A stretch of 11,457 nucleotides of DNA, taken from positions 1 to 11,457 of the forward strand of contig CACWUI010000031.1 in the NCBI GenBank assembly GCA_902764045.1, written 5' to 3'. This document shows, in pieces, positions 1 to 5,613 of this stretch. A program made the position numbers and the translations under genes. Position 1 is the first letter of the stretch; every line of letters starts with the position of its first letter. This DNA is from an uncultured Lachnospiraceae bacterium. GTDB taxonomy: Bacteria; Bacillota; Clostridia; Lachnospirales; Lachnospiraceae. The notes under the pieces are model-generated. The model did no database searches. It was not told the DNA's origin and saw nothing but the letters and a program-made list of their open reading frames with translations.

Positions 1-111
1 GGGATCGATCGTAGCAAACGGATAATTTGCTGACAACGCTCCTGCCTTTGTTAATGAATTAAATAATGTACTTTTTCCGACATTGGGAAGTCCTACGATT
101 CCTAGTTTCAT
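1..111 (-). CDS. ychF: Ribosome-binding GTPase/ATPase YchF, N-terminal fragment
   Basis: Only the first 37 codons are in the window; the gene runs off the left edge. The peptide begins MKLGIVGLPNVGKSTLFN and contains a complete P-loop (GLPNVGKST, residues 7-15) followed by the SANYPFATIDP stretch that is diagnostic of the YchF/Ola1 family of Obg-related nucleotide hydrolases (about 365 residues when full). These proteins bind ribosomes and hydrolyse ATP in preference to GTP. An AAGGAGA ribosome site lies 12 bases upstream of the ATG (124-130). This is a conserved housekeeping gene, so it marks the chromosomal side of the mobile element, which is inserted just upstream of its start. The ychF promoter may therefore have been displaced or replaced by the element. 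Confidence 0.93.
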   Translation of the reverse strand, partial: MKLGIVGLPNVGKSTLFNSLTKAGALSANYPFATIDP

Positions 112-164
112 ATCTTCTCATTATCTCCTTTATTTTCAAGTATTTCCGGACTTTGGCTCGTAAC

Positions 165-334
165 TTTACGCCATTTTTTACGCCATCTGCTATCAACTTA
201 TATCGGCTTTTAATGACTTATATAAGGTACTTATACAGTCTTACGCCATTACGCCATCGTCCTGACTATTTTTTCTATTTGGACATTTGATCCGCAAAAG
301 TCTGTGGCCATTTACGCCATTTTTTACGCCATCT
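165..334. repeat. Three pairs of ACGCCAT repeats, probable integrase arm-type sites
   Basis: ACGCCAT occurs six times in three closely spaced pairs: 168-174 and 180-186, 243-249 and 251-257, 314-320 and 326-332. The outer pairs lie in a perfect 24-base direct repeat (165-188 and 311-334); the last copy overlaps the integrase stop codon. Tyrosine integrases with an N-terminal arm-binding domain, such as Tn916 Int, bind short repeats near the element ends, and this placement between int and the chromosomal gene fits that role. The role is inferred; the repeats are seen directly. The rest of the 112-332 stretch holds no gene that I can support. Confidence 0.65.
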
Positions 335-1460
335 ATATTTTAATGGAGTATTCCTCAAACTTCTGCATCTCTTTGGTTTTTTCCTCATCTGTTACATGTA
401 CATACAGGTTCATCGTAATATTGATACTTGAATGTCCGAGGATCTGCTGAAGCGTCTTCGGACGCATCCCTGCTTCGATACACCTTGTTGCAAAGGTATG
501 TCTGAGCGTATGCATTGAAAAGTTCTGGATTGCTGCCTTTTTCGTCAGCTTCGCGATATGCACATCATATGTGGAATTCTTGGTAGGCATTCCCTTTGAA
601 TTGATAAAAACAAACTCCTTGAACTCCTCCTGTACATATCTTCCCCTGTCAGCCTGCTTCTTCATTTCAAGAAGCATCTCCCGGTTTGCCTTCGTAAGCG
701 GAATCTCCCGAAATCCGTGCTTGGTCTTCGGCGGACCCACGCGCCACTCCCCGGTCGAATATCTGTACTCCATGGATCTTCTGATAGAGATCAGATTCTT
801 TTCAAAATCAATATCTTCCCATTTAAGGCCCACCATTTCCCCGGTACGCACACCGGTCTGGAGAATGAAGAAATACTGCGGATAATTGCTGGAATACCTT
901 GCTTCCTCCATGAATTTCTCCTGTTCATCCACCGTAAGCACCTTGGTATTCTTTTCGATAGGCTTGGGAAGTTTTACCGTTCTCGTCACGGGATTCTTTA
1001 AGATGATCGCATTTTCAACCGCCGAATCAAATATATTGTAAAGTGTTATCAGCGTTTGATAAATAGTCGATCCCGCGTAATCGGCCTCCATCGCATTGAG
1101 GATCTTCTGACAGTGCATGGGCTTCACATCAATCATAAGCATCTTGCCTATGTACTTTTTAATGTTCTGCCTGTATCTCTCCCGATAATTACGTGCAGTA
1201 TTGTATCTAACCGTCTTGTCCTTGATATTGACGATCCAGAACTCAAACCAGGCATCCACAGTCATTCCGACGGATACGCCCACGCTGCCGTTTTCATCGT
1301 TCAATTTGGCCTCTGCCAGCCATTTCCTCGCATCCTGAAGCATAGGGAAATACTTTTCAATCCTTTTCCCGCTGGATGTAACAAATCTTGCTGAGTATCT
1401 ACCATCCTTTCTCTGGGATATTCCTGCTCCCAGCTCTTTGCCCTTTAAATTCTTGCCCAT
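333..1460 (-). CDS. int: Tyrosine recombinase / site-specific integrase, Tn916-Int type
   Basis: This 375-residue protein catalyses integration and, with excisionase, excision of the element. Residues about 11-57 form the AP2-like arm DNA-binding domain (ISQRKDGRYSARF and following), about 65-160 the SAM-like core-binding domain, and about 175-360 the catalytic domain. The full active-site set is visible: R205 (TGVRTGE), K245 (PPKTKHG), H317-x-x-R320 (HTLRH), H343 (LGHSS) and nucleophile Y353 (NLYVHV). Length and order are normal for intact Tn916-family integrases. GAAAGGAGT lies 9 bases before the ATG. The gene is last in the leftward recombination operon, reads towards the left end of the element, and its stop codon is embedded in the arm-type repeats. 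The protein should be functional. Confidence 0.96.
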   Translation of the reverse strand: MGKNLKGKELGAGISQRKDGRYSARFVTSSGKRIEKYFPMLQDARKWLAEAKLNDENGSVGVSVGMTVDAWFEFWIVNIKDKTVRYNTARNYRERYRQNIKKYIGKMLMIDVKPMHCQKILNAMEADYAGSTIYQTLITLYNIFDSAVENAIILKNPVTRTVKLPKPIEKNTKVLTVDEQEKFMEEARYSSNYPQYFFILQTGVRTGEMVGLKWEDIDFEKNLISIRRSMEYRYSTGEWRVGPPKTKHGFREIPLTKANREMLLEMKKQADRGRYVQEEFKEFVFINSKGMPTKNSTYDVHIAKLTKKAAIQNFSMHTLRHTFATRCIEAGMRPKTLQQILGHSSINITMNLYVHVTDEEKTKEMQKFEEYSIKI

Positions 1461-1517
1461 TTCGCTGTACTCCTTTCTAAAAGAGAGAATTTAGAAAAGA
1501 GCCTAACACAACAGTTT

Positions 1518-1546
1518 ATCTTAACATAACAAACGCATTTATTCAA
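1518..1546 (-). promoter_or_regulatory. Probable promoter for int
   Basis: Reading leftward, TTGAAT (1546-1541), a 17-base spacer and TAAGAT (1523-1518) make a reasonable sigma-A promoter between xis and int, with 4 of 6 consensus bases in each hexamer. It would give int its own low-level transcription, independent of the upstream sigma/xis operon, with a leader of about 50 bases before the ATG. Confidence 0.45.
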
Positions 1547-1560
1547 TCACTCTGACCGTA

Positions 1561-1585
1561 TTTTTCGCGGTTTTTCGCAATTTTT
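1561..1585. promoter_or_regulatory. Three helically phased T5 tracts, probable bent DNA
   Basis: TTTTT occurs at 1561-1565, 1571-1575 and 1581-1585, an exact 10-base period; the first two tracts are each followed by CGC. A-tracts in phase with the helical repeat curve DNA. The tracts lie between the xis stop and the int promoter, where curvature could assist int transcription or nucleoprotein assembly. The function is inferred. Confidence 0.4.
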
Positions 1586-1596
1586 ACACCTTCCGT

Positions 1597-1830
1597 TCAT
1601 ATCTCCATTCGCCCGGCCAGAAACTGTTCAAATTCTTTTCTTTTTACCAGTTTTTTTGTTCCGACATACAGCACAAAGCTGCACATGGGATTTCTTAGCA
1701 TCTCGTTGATCTTGTTCATGCCGATATTGGAGTATTCTGCCGCCTCCCTGATCGTCAGATTAAGCTTTTTCTCAATCGGCACATTGACTACCTCTTTCTC
1801 ATCTGAGGTATCATCCACTATTACACTCAA
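1597..1830 (-). CDS. xis: Excisionase, Tn916-Xis type (TTG start)
   Basis: This is a small recombination directionality factor that bends DNA and steers the integrase to excise the element. The 77-residue product has the Tn916 Xis pattern: VPIEKKLNLTIREAAEYSNIG, then a winged helix ending LVKRKEFEQFLAG. The start is chosen from the ribosome site: AGGAGG (1840-1845) lies 9 bases before a TTG at 1830. The longer frame opening at an ATG at 1863 would place this Shine-Dalgarno inside the coding region and adds a cysteine/arginine-rich tail unlike the family. An out-of-frame ATG at 1837, too close to the AGGAGG, leads only to an 8-codon ORF. A poor start codon on xis would keep excision rare. The gene is followed by int on the same strand, the usual order. 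Confidence 0.88.
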   Translation of the reverse strand: MSVIVDDTSDEKEVVNVPIEKKLNLTIREAAEYSNIGMNKINEMLRNPMCSFVLYVGTKKLVKRKEFEQFLAGRMEI

Positions 1831-1886
1831 AATGCATCGCCTCCTCTCGCTGTATTCATGCATCTGTTATGCGCTCTTTTCATAGG

Positions 1887-1943
1887 GTATCTGCGCTTCA
1901 AATGCCATCTGTCACATTCAGATAACCTTTGAACCGCAGATAC
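1887..1943 (-). promoter_or_regulatory. 57-base hairpin in the xis leader
   Basis: The arms are GTATCTGCG (1887-1895) and CGCAGATAC (1935-1943), nine perfect pairs. After one mismatch come TTCAAA (1897-1902) and TTTGAA (1928-1933), then an inner ATCTG (1907-1911)/CAGAT (1919-1923) around a 7-base loop. Twenty pairs in all make it one of the most stable structures in the window. It lacks a downstream T-run in either direction, so it is not a simple terminator. Its place about 60 bases upstream of the xis start suggests an RNA element acting on xis expression or an mRNA processing or stability site. Confidence 0.55.
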
Positions 1944-2287
1944 GGATAAAAATAAGATTTTGCAGGTGGCTACTAAGGTATTTCGCCCACATTGGAATTG
2001 CACCACTTTTAAAGCCCTCCCGGGAAGTATCATGATCACGAAACAGGGTCATCACCACACAAAGGAACCTATCCCTCTGCTTCCGGACAACCGTTCATCG
2101 CTCTCACAGGTTTTTCCCATGGTCATCGCGCGGTTTCCGACGGGCTCGCCCGTTTCTCACGTCCTGCAATACCTGTTATTCACTTGTCAAGGTTCAGTCC
2201 CGGCAATCTGCCGGATTCGGATAAAACTTTTGAGGCTTTTGTCTGCCTTAAAAACGCATAAGAGCACCACGGTACTGCTATGAACCG
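1944..2287 (-). other. Non-coding stretch, candidate structured RNA between ORF8-type gene and xis
   Basis: No ORF here has a ribosome site and protein-like composition; the longest frames look fortuitous. The stretch is richer in G and C than the other intergenic regions and has many local complementarities. On the leftward transcript these include CCGGCA/TGCCGG with a 3-base loop (2200-2214), ACGGGC/GCCCGT (2140-2153), and ACAGGT pairing with ACCTGT to enclose the second hairpin. Tn916 has small ORFs (orf10, orf5) at this place, but I see no match. It may be a long leader or an independent RNA. I cannot assign it to a named RNA family. Confidence 0.35.
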
Positions 2288-2353
2288 TTACGTTGAAATT
2301 ATGCGCTTTATGAGACCGGCAAAACCTGTGACAGAAAACAAAATCAGTGCCAT
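2288..2353 (-). CDS. Possible 21-residue hydrophobic membrane peptide
   Basis: An ATG 6 bases after the stop of the upstream helix-turn-helix gene opens a 21-codon frame beginning MALILFSVTGFAG and ending with a short basic tail (KR). The hydrophobic core fits one membrane-spanning helix. There is no good Shine-Dalgarno at normal spacing (an AAGGA lies 15-16 bases upstream, inside the preceding gene), so translation would depend on coupling to that gene. It resembles the general layout of small membrane peptides or type I toxin-like peptides, but I do not recognise a family, and it could be chance. Confidence 0.35.
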   Translation of the reverse strand: MALILFSVTGFAGLIKRIIST

Positions 2354-2359
2354 AATCTG

Positions 2360-2611
2360 TTATCTGAAGTCCTTAAGGATTCTTACCCTTTTCGAGAAGA
2401 ACTTCGACCATACAACACTTGCCAGATCATCCACTGTATCAGGATCAAGCTCTATACCATTCCTTTCTGCATAATTCCTGATAACTGTCTTCACGTAATT
2501 CATCTTATTTACCACAAGTTCTCCGAGAGCTACGCTGTCTCCTGTGAGAATCCCTCTTATGGATTCCGCAGACAACAATTCACCTTTTCTTTTTCGACTT
2601 TTTCTGCCCAT
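2360..2611 (-). CDS. Helix-turn-helix protein, Tn916 ORF8-like
   Basis: This 83-residue basic protein begins MGRKSRKRKG. Its core, ELLSAESIRGILTGDSVAL, followed by an amphipathic helical region and a C-terminal VDDLASVVWSKFFS, matches the small helix-turn-helix proteins encoded directly after the sigma-like factor in Tn916-family elements (sigma region 2-like, ORF8). The start at 2611 is preceded by GAGGAGG at 6 bases. The gene begins 32 bases inside the end of the upstream sigma-factor gene, so translation is probably coupled. In Tn916 the ORF7/ORF8 pair activates transcription of the xis-int region; the same role is inferred here from synteny. Confidence 0.75.
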   Translation of the reverse strand: MGRKSRKRKGELLSAESIRGILTGDSVALGELVVNKMNYVKTVIRNYAERNGIELDPDTVDDLASVVWSKFFSKRVRILKDFR

Positions 2612-3041
2612 TTTCATCCTCCTCATACGAAGCTCTGAGCGACTGAATGCTGTCATATTTGTAGTTACTGACCGTATGTTCATCAAGCTCGAGATCATTT
2701 GCCACAACAGCGACCGGGATCTCGAGTATCACCGTACCTTCCAAAACCTGCTTTTTCCGAGGACTCAGTTTTCTTAATCCCTCTGCCAGTTTTTTATCCG
2801 TAGTGTAGATAACGGATTCACCCAAGAGCACCGCCTCTGAATCCTTATCATCAAACGGGTCATATGCCATGACTTCATCAATGTTTTCCACATGGATTTC
2901 CAGTGATCTTTTAAGTTTCCTCTCATATGACCTCATCACTGTCAGCGTGAGATTTGCCAAAACATGTGAAATCCACGAATCAAACCGTTCCGGAAGGCTC
3001 TCCTCTGTATATTGAGGAGATACACTATTCTTTTTTTTCAT
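2580..3041 (-). CDS. Sigma-70-like factor, Tn916 ORF7-like
   Basis: This 153-residue protein has a sigma region 4-type helix-turn-helix at about residues 84-137 (LAEGLRKLSPRKKQVL, then IPVAVVANDLELDEHTVSNY), an acidic linker near 55-70 (DPFDDKD) and a very basic C-terminus (QKKSKKKR). This is the layout of the ORF7 sigma-like regulators of Tn916-family elements. The start is the ATG at 3041, with AAAGGA 8 bases upstream; a GTG at 3065 in the same frame would include the Shine-Dalgarno and is rejected. It is the first gene of the sigma-ORF8-xis-int operon, so its control should decide whether the element excises. Control elements stacked upstream include an attenuator, a promoter with an operator in its spacer, and a hairpin that presents the ribosome site. 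Confidence 0.85.
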   Translation of the reverse strand: MKKKNSVSPQYTEESLPERFDSWISHVLANLTLTVMRSYERKLKRSLEIHVENIDEVMAYDPFDDKDSEAVLLGESVIYTTDKKLAEGLRKLSPRKKQVLEGTVILEIPVAVVANDLELDEHTVSNYKYDSIQSLRASYEEDENGQKKSKKKR

Positions 3042-3042
3042 T

Positions 3043-3065
3043 GTGCCTGTCCTTTCTTCAGGCAC
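3043..3065 (-). promoter_or_regulatory. Hairpin presenting the sigma-gene Shine-Dalgarno in its loop
   Basis: On the leftward transcript GTGCCTG and CAGGCAC form a perfect 7-bp stem around the 9-base loop AAGAAAGGA, which contains the ribosome site. The stem ends one base before the ATG at 3041. A ribosome must open this stem to initiate, so it may tune translation of the sigma factor. Confidence 0.5.
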
Positions 3066-3143
3066 CGATTTTTATTCCCTGTCACTAGGACAAAGTGCCG
3101 GCAGAGGGTCAAATCTCCCTAGTCAAAATAAAATTTCTCAAAA

Positions 3144-3172
3144 ATTTTTATTCCAACATATTGGAATAGCAA
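3144..3172 (-). promoter_or_regulatory. Promoter of the sigma/ORF8/xis operon with a repressor operator in the spacer
   Basis: Reading leftward, TTGCTA (3172-3167), a 17-base spacer and AAAAAT (3149-3144) make a moderate promoter. The spacer is almost entirely the perfect-arm palindrome TTCCAACATATTGGAA (3151-3166). The same 16-base layout occurs twice beside the XRE repressor gene at 10686-11021. The 22-base context 3148-3169 matches 11117-11138 at 19 positions. A repressor bound here would block RNA polymerase. The promoter is inferred; the palindrome and its copies are seen directly. Confidence 0.6.
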
Positions 3173-3202
3173 AAAAGAAGCGCCCGACATACCGTCAGAC
3201 GC
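3171..3202 (-). terminator. Intrinsic terminator of the leader (attenuator)
   Basis: On the leftward strand GCGTCTGAC and GTCGGGCGC form nine pairs (two of them G-T) around a 5-base loop, followed by TTCTTTTTT. It ends a transcript from the right just before the sigma-gene promoter. Nine bases covering the start of this stem (3198-3206, GACGCCTCT on the plus strand) are exactly complementary to AGAGGCGTC at 3311-3319. Pairing of those two segments in the leader RNA would prevent terminator formation, which is the classic attenuator design. Confidence 0.65.
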
Positions 3203-3217
3203 CTCTATACCTCAATT

Positions 3218-3244
3218 TCACGCATATGATCGCACGAAAATCAC
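3218..3244 (-). CDS. Putative 8-residue leader peptide
   Basis: A perfect Shine-Dalgarno AAGGAGGT (3260-3253) lies 8 bases before a GTG that opens an 8-codon frame reading MIFVRSYA and then stop. The ORF sits between the possible antiterminator arm (3311-3319) and the terminator (3171-3202); its stop codon is 11 bases from the 9-base terminator-arm segment (3206-3198). Strong ribosome sites before tiny ORFs are typical of leader peptides that sense ribosome stalling, for example upstream of tet(M), erm and ABC-F genes. Which signal would act here is unknown. An ATG directly after the Shine-Dalgarno is too close to serve as a start. Confidence 0.45.
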   Translation of the reverse strand: MIFVRSYA

Positions 3245-3310
3245 AGGCTCATACCTCCTTCAAAATGATTAGTAGACCCTCATATTATCCTCTGATTTAA
3301 GGATACTTCG

Positions 3311-3319
3311 AGAGGCGTC
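3311..3319 (-). promoter_or_regulatory. Putative antiterminator arm
   Basis: AGAGGCGTC on the plus strand is exactly complementary to GACGCCTCT at 3198-3206, the 5' part of the leader terminator as transcribed leftward. A weak promoter (TTGCCG 3350-3345, 17 bases, GATATT 3327-3322) lies just upstream. Its predicted start near 3315 would cut off the first few bases of this arm, so the arm may instead be reached by read-through from the lipoprotein gene to the right or from another promoter. Confidence 0.4.
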
Positions 3320-3348
3320 CAAATATCCGGACACACAAAGCCTGCGGC

Positions 3349-3385
3349 AAAAAAAATACCGCCCGTCCGAAGACAAGCGGTATTT
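3349..3385 (-). terminator. Terminator of the 3410-4711 lipoprotein gene
   Basis: A 14-bp stem (3354-3367 with 3372-3385) is closed by a TTCG tetraloop on the leftward strand and followed by a run of eight T. It lies 25 bases after the lipoprotein stop codon and is a strong intrinsic terminator. Confidence 0.88.
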
Positions 3386-3409
3386 CCGTCATTTTTCAAA
3401 TTTCGTATC

Positions 3410-4711
3410 TTATTCAAAGGTAAGAGAATCAATGATCCCTGCAAGCGCATCGGCAACAGCCATGTTCATCTCATCATCCTCCCCCTGATGTCCGTCAATT
3501 TCAAAGATCAGAGCGCCCTCCATATAATCTCTGGCCATTGCGGTCATATAAGCGCCGGAGCCTTCCGTATCAACCGGAACATTCACCCAGTAACCGTCCA
3601 CATCCTCGGCGCCCGGGAACGGTGCCGTGGAATACTCGGCGGTATCACCGTAATTTTCGCCCAGCTTTTTAATTGCATCCTCCGCTTTGTTATCAACCGT
3701 GTAGGTTGCGGTTACCATATTGGTTCCTGCGGACTCACCGGTATATACAAAGAACACCTGACCCTCTTCCTGCGTAACTTCAAAGAGGCTTGCATCATAT
3801 TTAACGCTCCAGCCGTTGGGATCCTTGTATACGCTCTGGCTGGGACCGTTTACGTAGTTTTCCGCATCAAAGGTCTCGGGATCCAGTCCGCTGACCGGCT
3901 CAAACACCACCTCGCGTCCGTCATCAAACGTTCCCGTTACGATTCCGTTTTCAAAAGAAGATACGGTTAAAACCTCCTCGGATTCTCCCTCTCCACCGAA
4001 GGAAAAGGTTGCCGCGCCCTCTTCCTGGGTCAGGCTGAAGGGAAGTCCGATGCCGTTATTTTCCCCATCTGCGGTATACCCCGTATTCTCATCATAGAAC
4101 ACATAGAAGTAGGTTAACGGAGGATTCTCTGCGTCTTTTGCATAGTTGTAATACACACCCTTTGTAAAATACGCGCTTTCCTCCGAAGCGGTTTCGGAAG
4201 CGGCCAAAGAAGGATTGAATGCCACAACGACTGCCTCATCATACTCATCGAAGTACTCACCCTCCTCCGTAATCATCTCGGAAGTGGCTTCCTCGATATG
4301 AATCTTGTTCATATAATTATGACCGCCGCAGAAAAGAACCCCGTCCTTGCAAGCCAACGGAGTTGCCGTTCCGCCCCCTGCCACATGTCCGTATTCCTTT
4401 ACCTTACCATCCTGATCGATACCGTAAACATCTGCCTCGGTCGCTGCCATGACCCCGTCCCCGTTATCAAAAACAAGATCTTTAGTCGTTACCAAAAGCG
4501 CGTCATGATCCTTGGCCATATCGGCATATGCATAATACGCATCCGCCGGAAGGGACGCAAGAATGGAATCAAAGGTTTGCGCATCCTGCTCCACTGCCGC
4601 AGGCGTCTCATTTTCTTCCACATCCGCTGTGGTCCCTGTTTCTTTTCCGCAGCCGCCCACAACAGCCATCGTCATGATCAATCCGAATAATACCGCGATT
4701 CTTTTTTTCAC
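3410..4711 (-). CDS. Secreted lipoprotein of unknown function (GTG start)
   Basis: This 433-residue protein has a lipoprotein signal peptide: KKRIAVLFGLIMTMAVVGGC, with a VVGGC lipobox and the acylated cysteine at residue 21. An acidic linker rich in E, A and T follows. It should be exported and anchored on the outer face of the membrane. The start is the GTG at 4711, with AGGAGG 9 bases upstream (4721-4726); an in-frame ATG at 4762 would put a basic, non-signal stretch in front. The body is acidic and rich in Y, D, E and G. The last 135 or so residues (from PNGWSVKYDASLFEV) look like a separate compact domain of a type frequent in clostridial lipoproteins, with alternating beta-like segments. 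I do not recognise the family or a catalytic motif. It is divergent from the next lipoprotein gene and has its own terminator. Confidence 0.85.
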   Translation of the reverse strand: MKKRIAVLFGLIMTMAVVGGCGKETGTTADVEENETPAAVEQDAQTFDSILASLPADAYYAYADMAKDHDALLVTTKDLVFDNGDGVMAATEADVYGIDQDGKVKEYGHVAGGGTATPLACKDGVLFCGGHNYMNKIHIEEATSEMITEEGEYFDEYDEAVVVAFNPSLAASETASEESAYFTKGVYYNYAKDAENPPLTYFYVFYDENTGYTADGENNGIGLPFSLTQEEGAATFSFGGEGESEEVLTVSSFENGIVTGTFDDGREVVFEPVSGLDPETFDAENYVNGPSQSVYKDPNGWSVKYDASLFEVTQEEGQVFFVYTGESAGTNMVTATYTVDNKAEDAIKKLGENYGDTAEYSTAPFPGAEDVDGYWVNVPVDTEGSGAYMTAMARDYMEGALIFEIDGHQGEDDEMNMAVADALAGIIDSLTFE

Positions 4712-4822
4712 TTTCCTTTTCCTCCTCTTGAAACATCGATTCATGTTCGTATGGCCTGACACAAATGCAGACCCGACTTCATGAAGCGGTCGAAAAAACG
4801 ATCGGCACTGATCTCCCTCAAA

Positions 4823-4848
4823 TCACCGATACAAGTCACCAATACAAG
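4823..4848. repeat. Tandem 13-bp repeat upstream of the lipoprotein gene
   Basis: TCACCGATACAAG (4823-4835) is followed directly by TCACCAATACAAG (4836-4848), identical except for one base. It sits about 110-140 bases upstream of the GTG start at 4711, in the divergent intergenic region, and could be a tandem regulator-binding site. The role is inferred from position only. Confidence 0.35.
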
Positions 4849-4925
4849 AATACCACAATCCGTCATAAGTAGAAGTCCCTTTTTACTTTGTATCTGATTT
4901 TATACACTTTCTTCTTTCTTCTCTC

Positions 4926-4954
4926 TTGTAAAAGATCTCTCCCACAGTTAAAAT
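4926..4954 (+). promoter_or_regulatory. Probable promoter for the 5000-5542 lipoprotein gene
   Basis: TTGTAA (4926-4931), a 17-base spacer and TAAAAT (4949-4954) make a good sigma-A-type promoter, 45 bases upstream of the ATG at 5000. It is the best promoter match in this divergent intergenic region. Confidence 0.5.
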
Positions 4955-4999
4955 GAGTTCGTCACGACACCAATCATCTTTTCTAGGAGGACTAATAAT

Positions 5000-5542
5000 A
5001 TGAAAAAAAGACTGTTAACCGGATTGCTGGCAATCGGAATGACGATGACTCTCGCAGCATGCGGAAGCGAAGCCGCCACACAGGAGGCTGCTACCGAAAC
5101 CGCTGCAGAGACCACTGAGGCCGATACCGAGACCACCGAGGCAGCGGAAGATGTCAGTGAAGAAGCAGGTATGGATCCCGAAGCCGAGAACGAAACCATT
5201 CAGGCAACCCTGACTTACATGGGCGGGCTGTACGTAAACGGTAATCCGGATAATGATATGGAACTTGCCATCTTCCGTGACGAAGACGGCAACGTGATCT
5301 ACGTTATTTATGAGCTCGGTACATTGAACTATGGTTTCTACACCACGGAAGATGCAACGACCGAAGACGGCAGAACCTACGAAAAGGTTCTTGTAGACGA
5401 GAAAACAACCTACGGTTATTACTTCAACGAAGACCTCGAGTCCGGTATTCTGATCGGTACCGACGGGACCGTATATGATGCCCTCGCGCTGGATGAGAGC
5501 GTTGCCAGAGATCTGGTTAAAACCACGATTACCGGTCAGTAA
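5000..5542 (+). CDS. Small secreted lipoprotein of unknown function
   Basis: This 180-residue protein begins MKKRLLTGLLAIGMTMTLAAC, a textbook signal peptide with an LAAC lipobox and the lipid-modified cysteine at residue 21. Residues about 22-62 are a low-complexity linker of A, E and T repeats (TETTEAD, TETTEAAED), typical of a flexible surface tether. The remaining 115 or so residues form one small domain with LTYMGGLYVNGNP, an acidic IFRDEDGNVIYVIYELG segment and a YGYYFNEDLESGILIGTDGTVYDAL segment, likely all-beta. I recognise no enzyme motif. AGGAGG lies 9 bases before the ATG. It is the only plus-strand gene in the cargo region and converges on the next lipoprotein gene. Confidence 0.87.
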   Translation: MKKRLLTGLLAIGMTMTLAACGSEAATQEAATETAAETTEADTETTEAAEDVSEEAGMDPEAENETIQATLTYMGGLYVNGNPDNDMELAIFRDEDGNVIYVIYELGTLNYGFYTTEDATTEDGRTYEKVLVDEKTTYGYYFNEDLESGILIGTDGTVYDALALDESVARDLVKTTITGQ

Positions 5543-5574
5543 GACCATTTAAATAATCCAGTCATAAAGAAACC

Positions 5575-5613
5575 GCACCCACATTCCATAAGAACATGGG
5601 TGCTGTTTTTTTT
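5575..5613 (+). terminator. Terminator of the 5000-5542 lipoprotein gene
   Basis: GCACCCA (5575-5581) and TGGGTGC (5597-5603) form a 7-bp stem followed by TG and eight T. It overlaps the stop codon of the convergent lipoprotein gene at 5612; in the leftward direction the T-tract is poor. Confidence 0.75.

Noticed and set aside
66..290. Plus-strand 74-residue ORF across the left end
   Set aside because: It overlaps the ychF start and the repeat array, has no ribosome site and has no protein-family pattern.
1827..2039. Minus-strand 70-residue ORF upstream of xis
   Set aside because: It has no ribosome site, odd composition, and spans the 57-base hairpin and the xis ribosome site; probably fortuitous.
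1960..2283. Plus-strand 107-residue ORF in the non-coding stretch
   Set aside because: It opposes the surrounding operon, lacks a Shine-Dalgarno and shows no recognisable domain.
1944..2287. Group II intron or retron RNA
   Set aside because: No domain V-like sequence, no reverse transcriptase gene in the window and no convincing intron ends.
3488..3970. Plus-strand 160-residue ORF inside the first lipoprotein gene
   Set aside because: It is antisense to a gene with a clear signal peptide, ribosome site and terminator; a shadow frame.
5015..5548. Minus-strand 177-residue ORF opposite the small lipoprotein gene
   Set aside because: The plus-strand frame has AGGAGG, a promoter, a lipobox and a terminator; the antisense frame has none of these.
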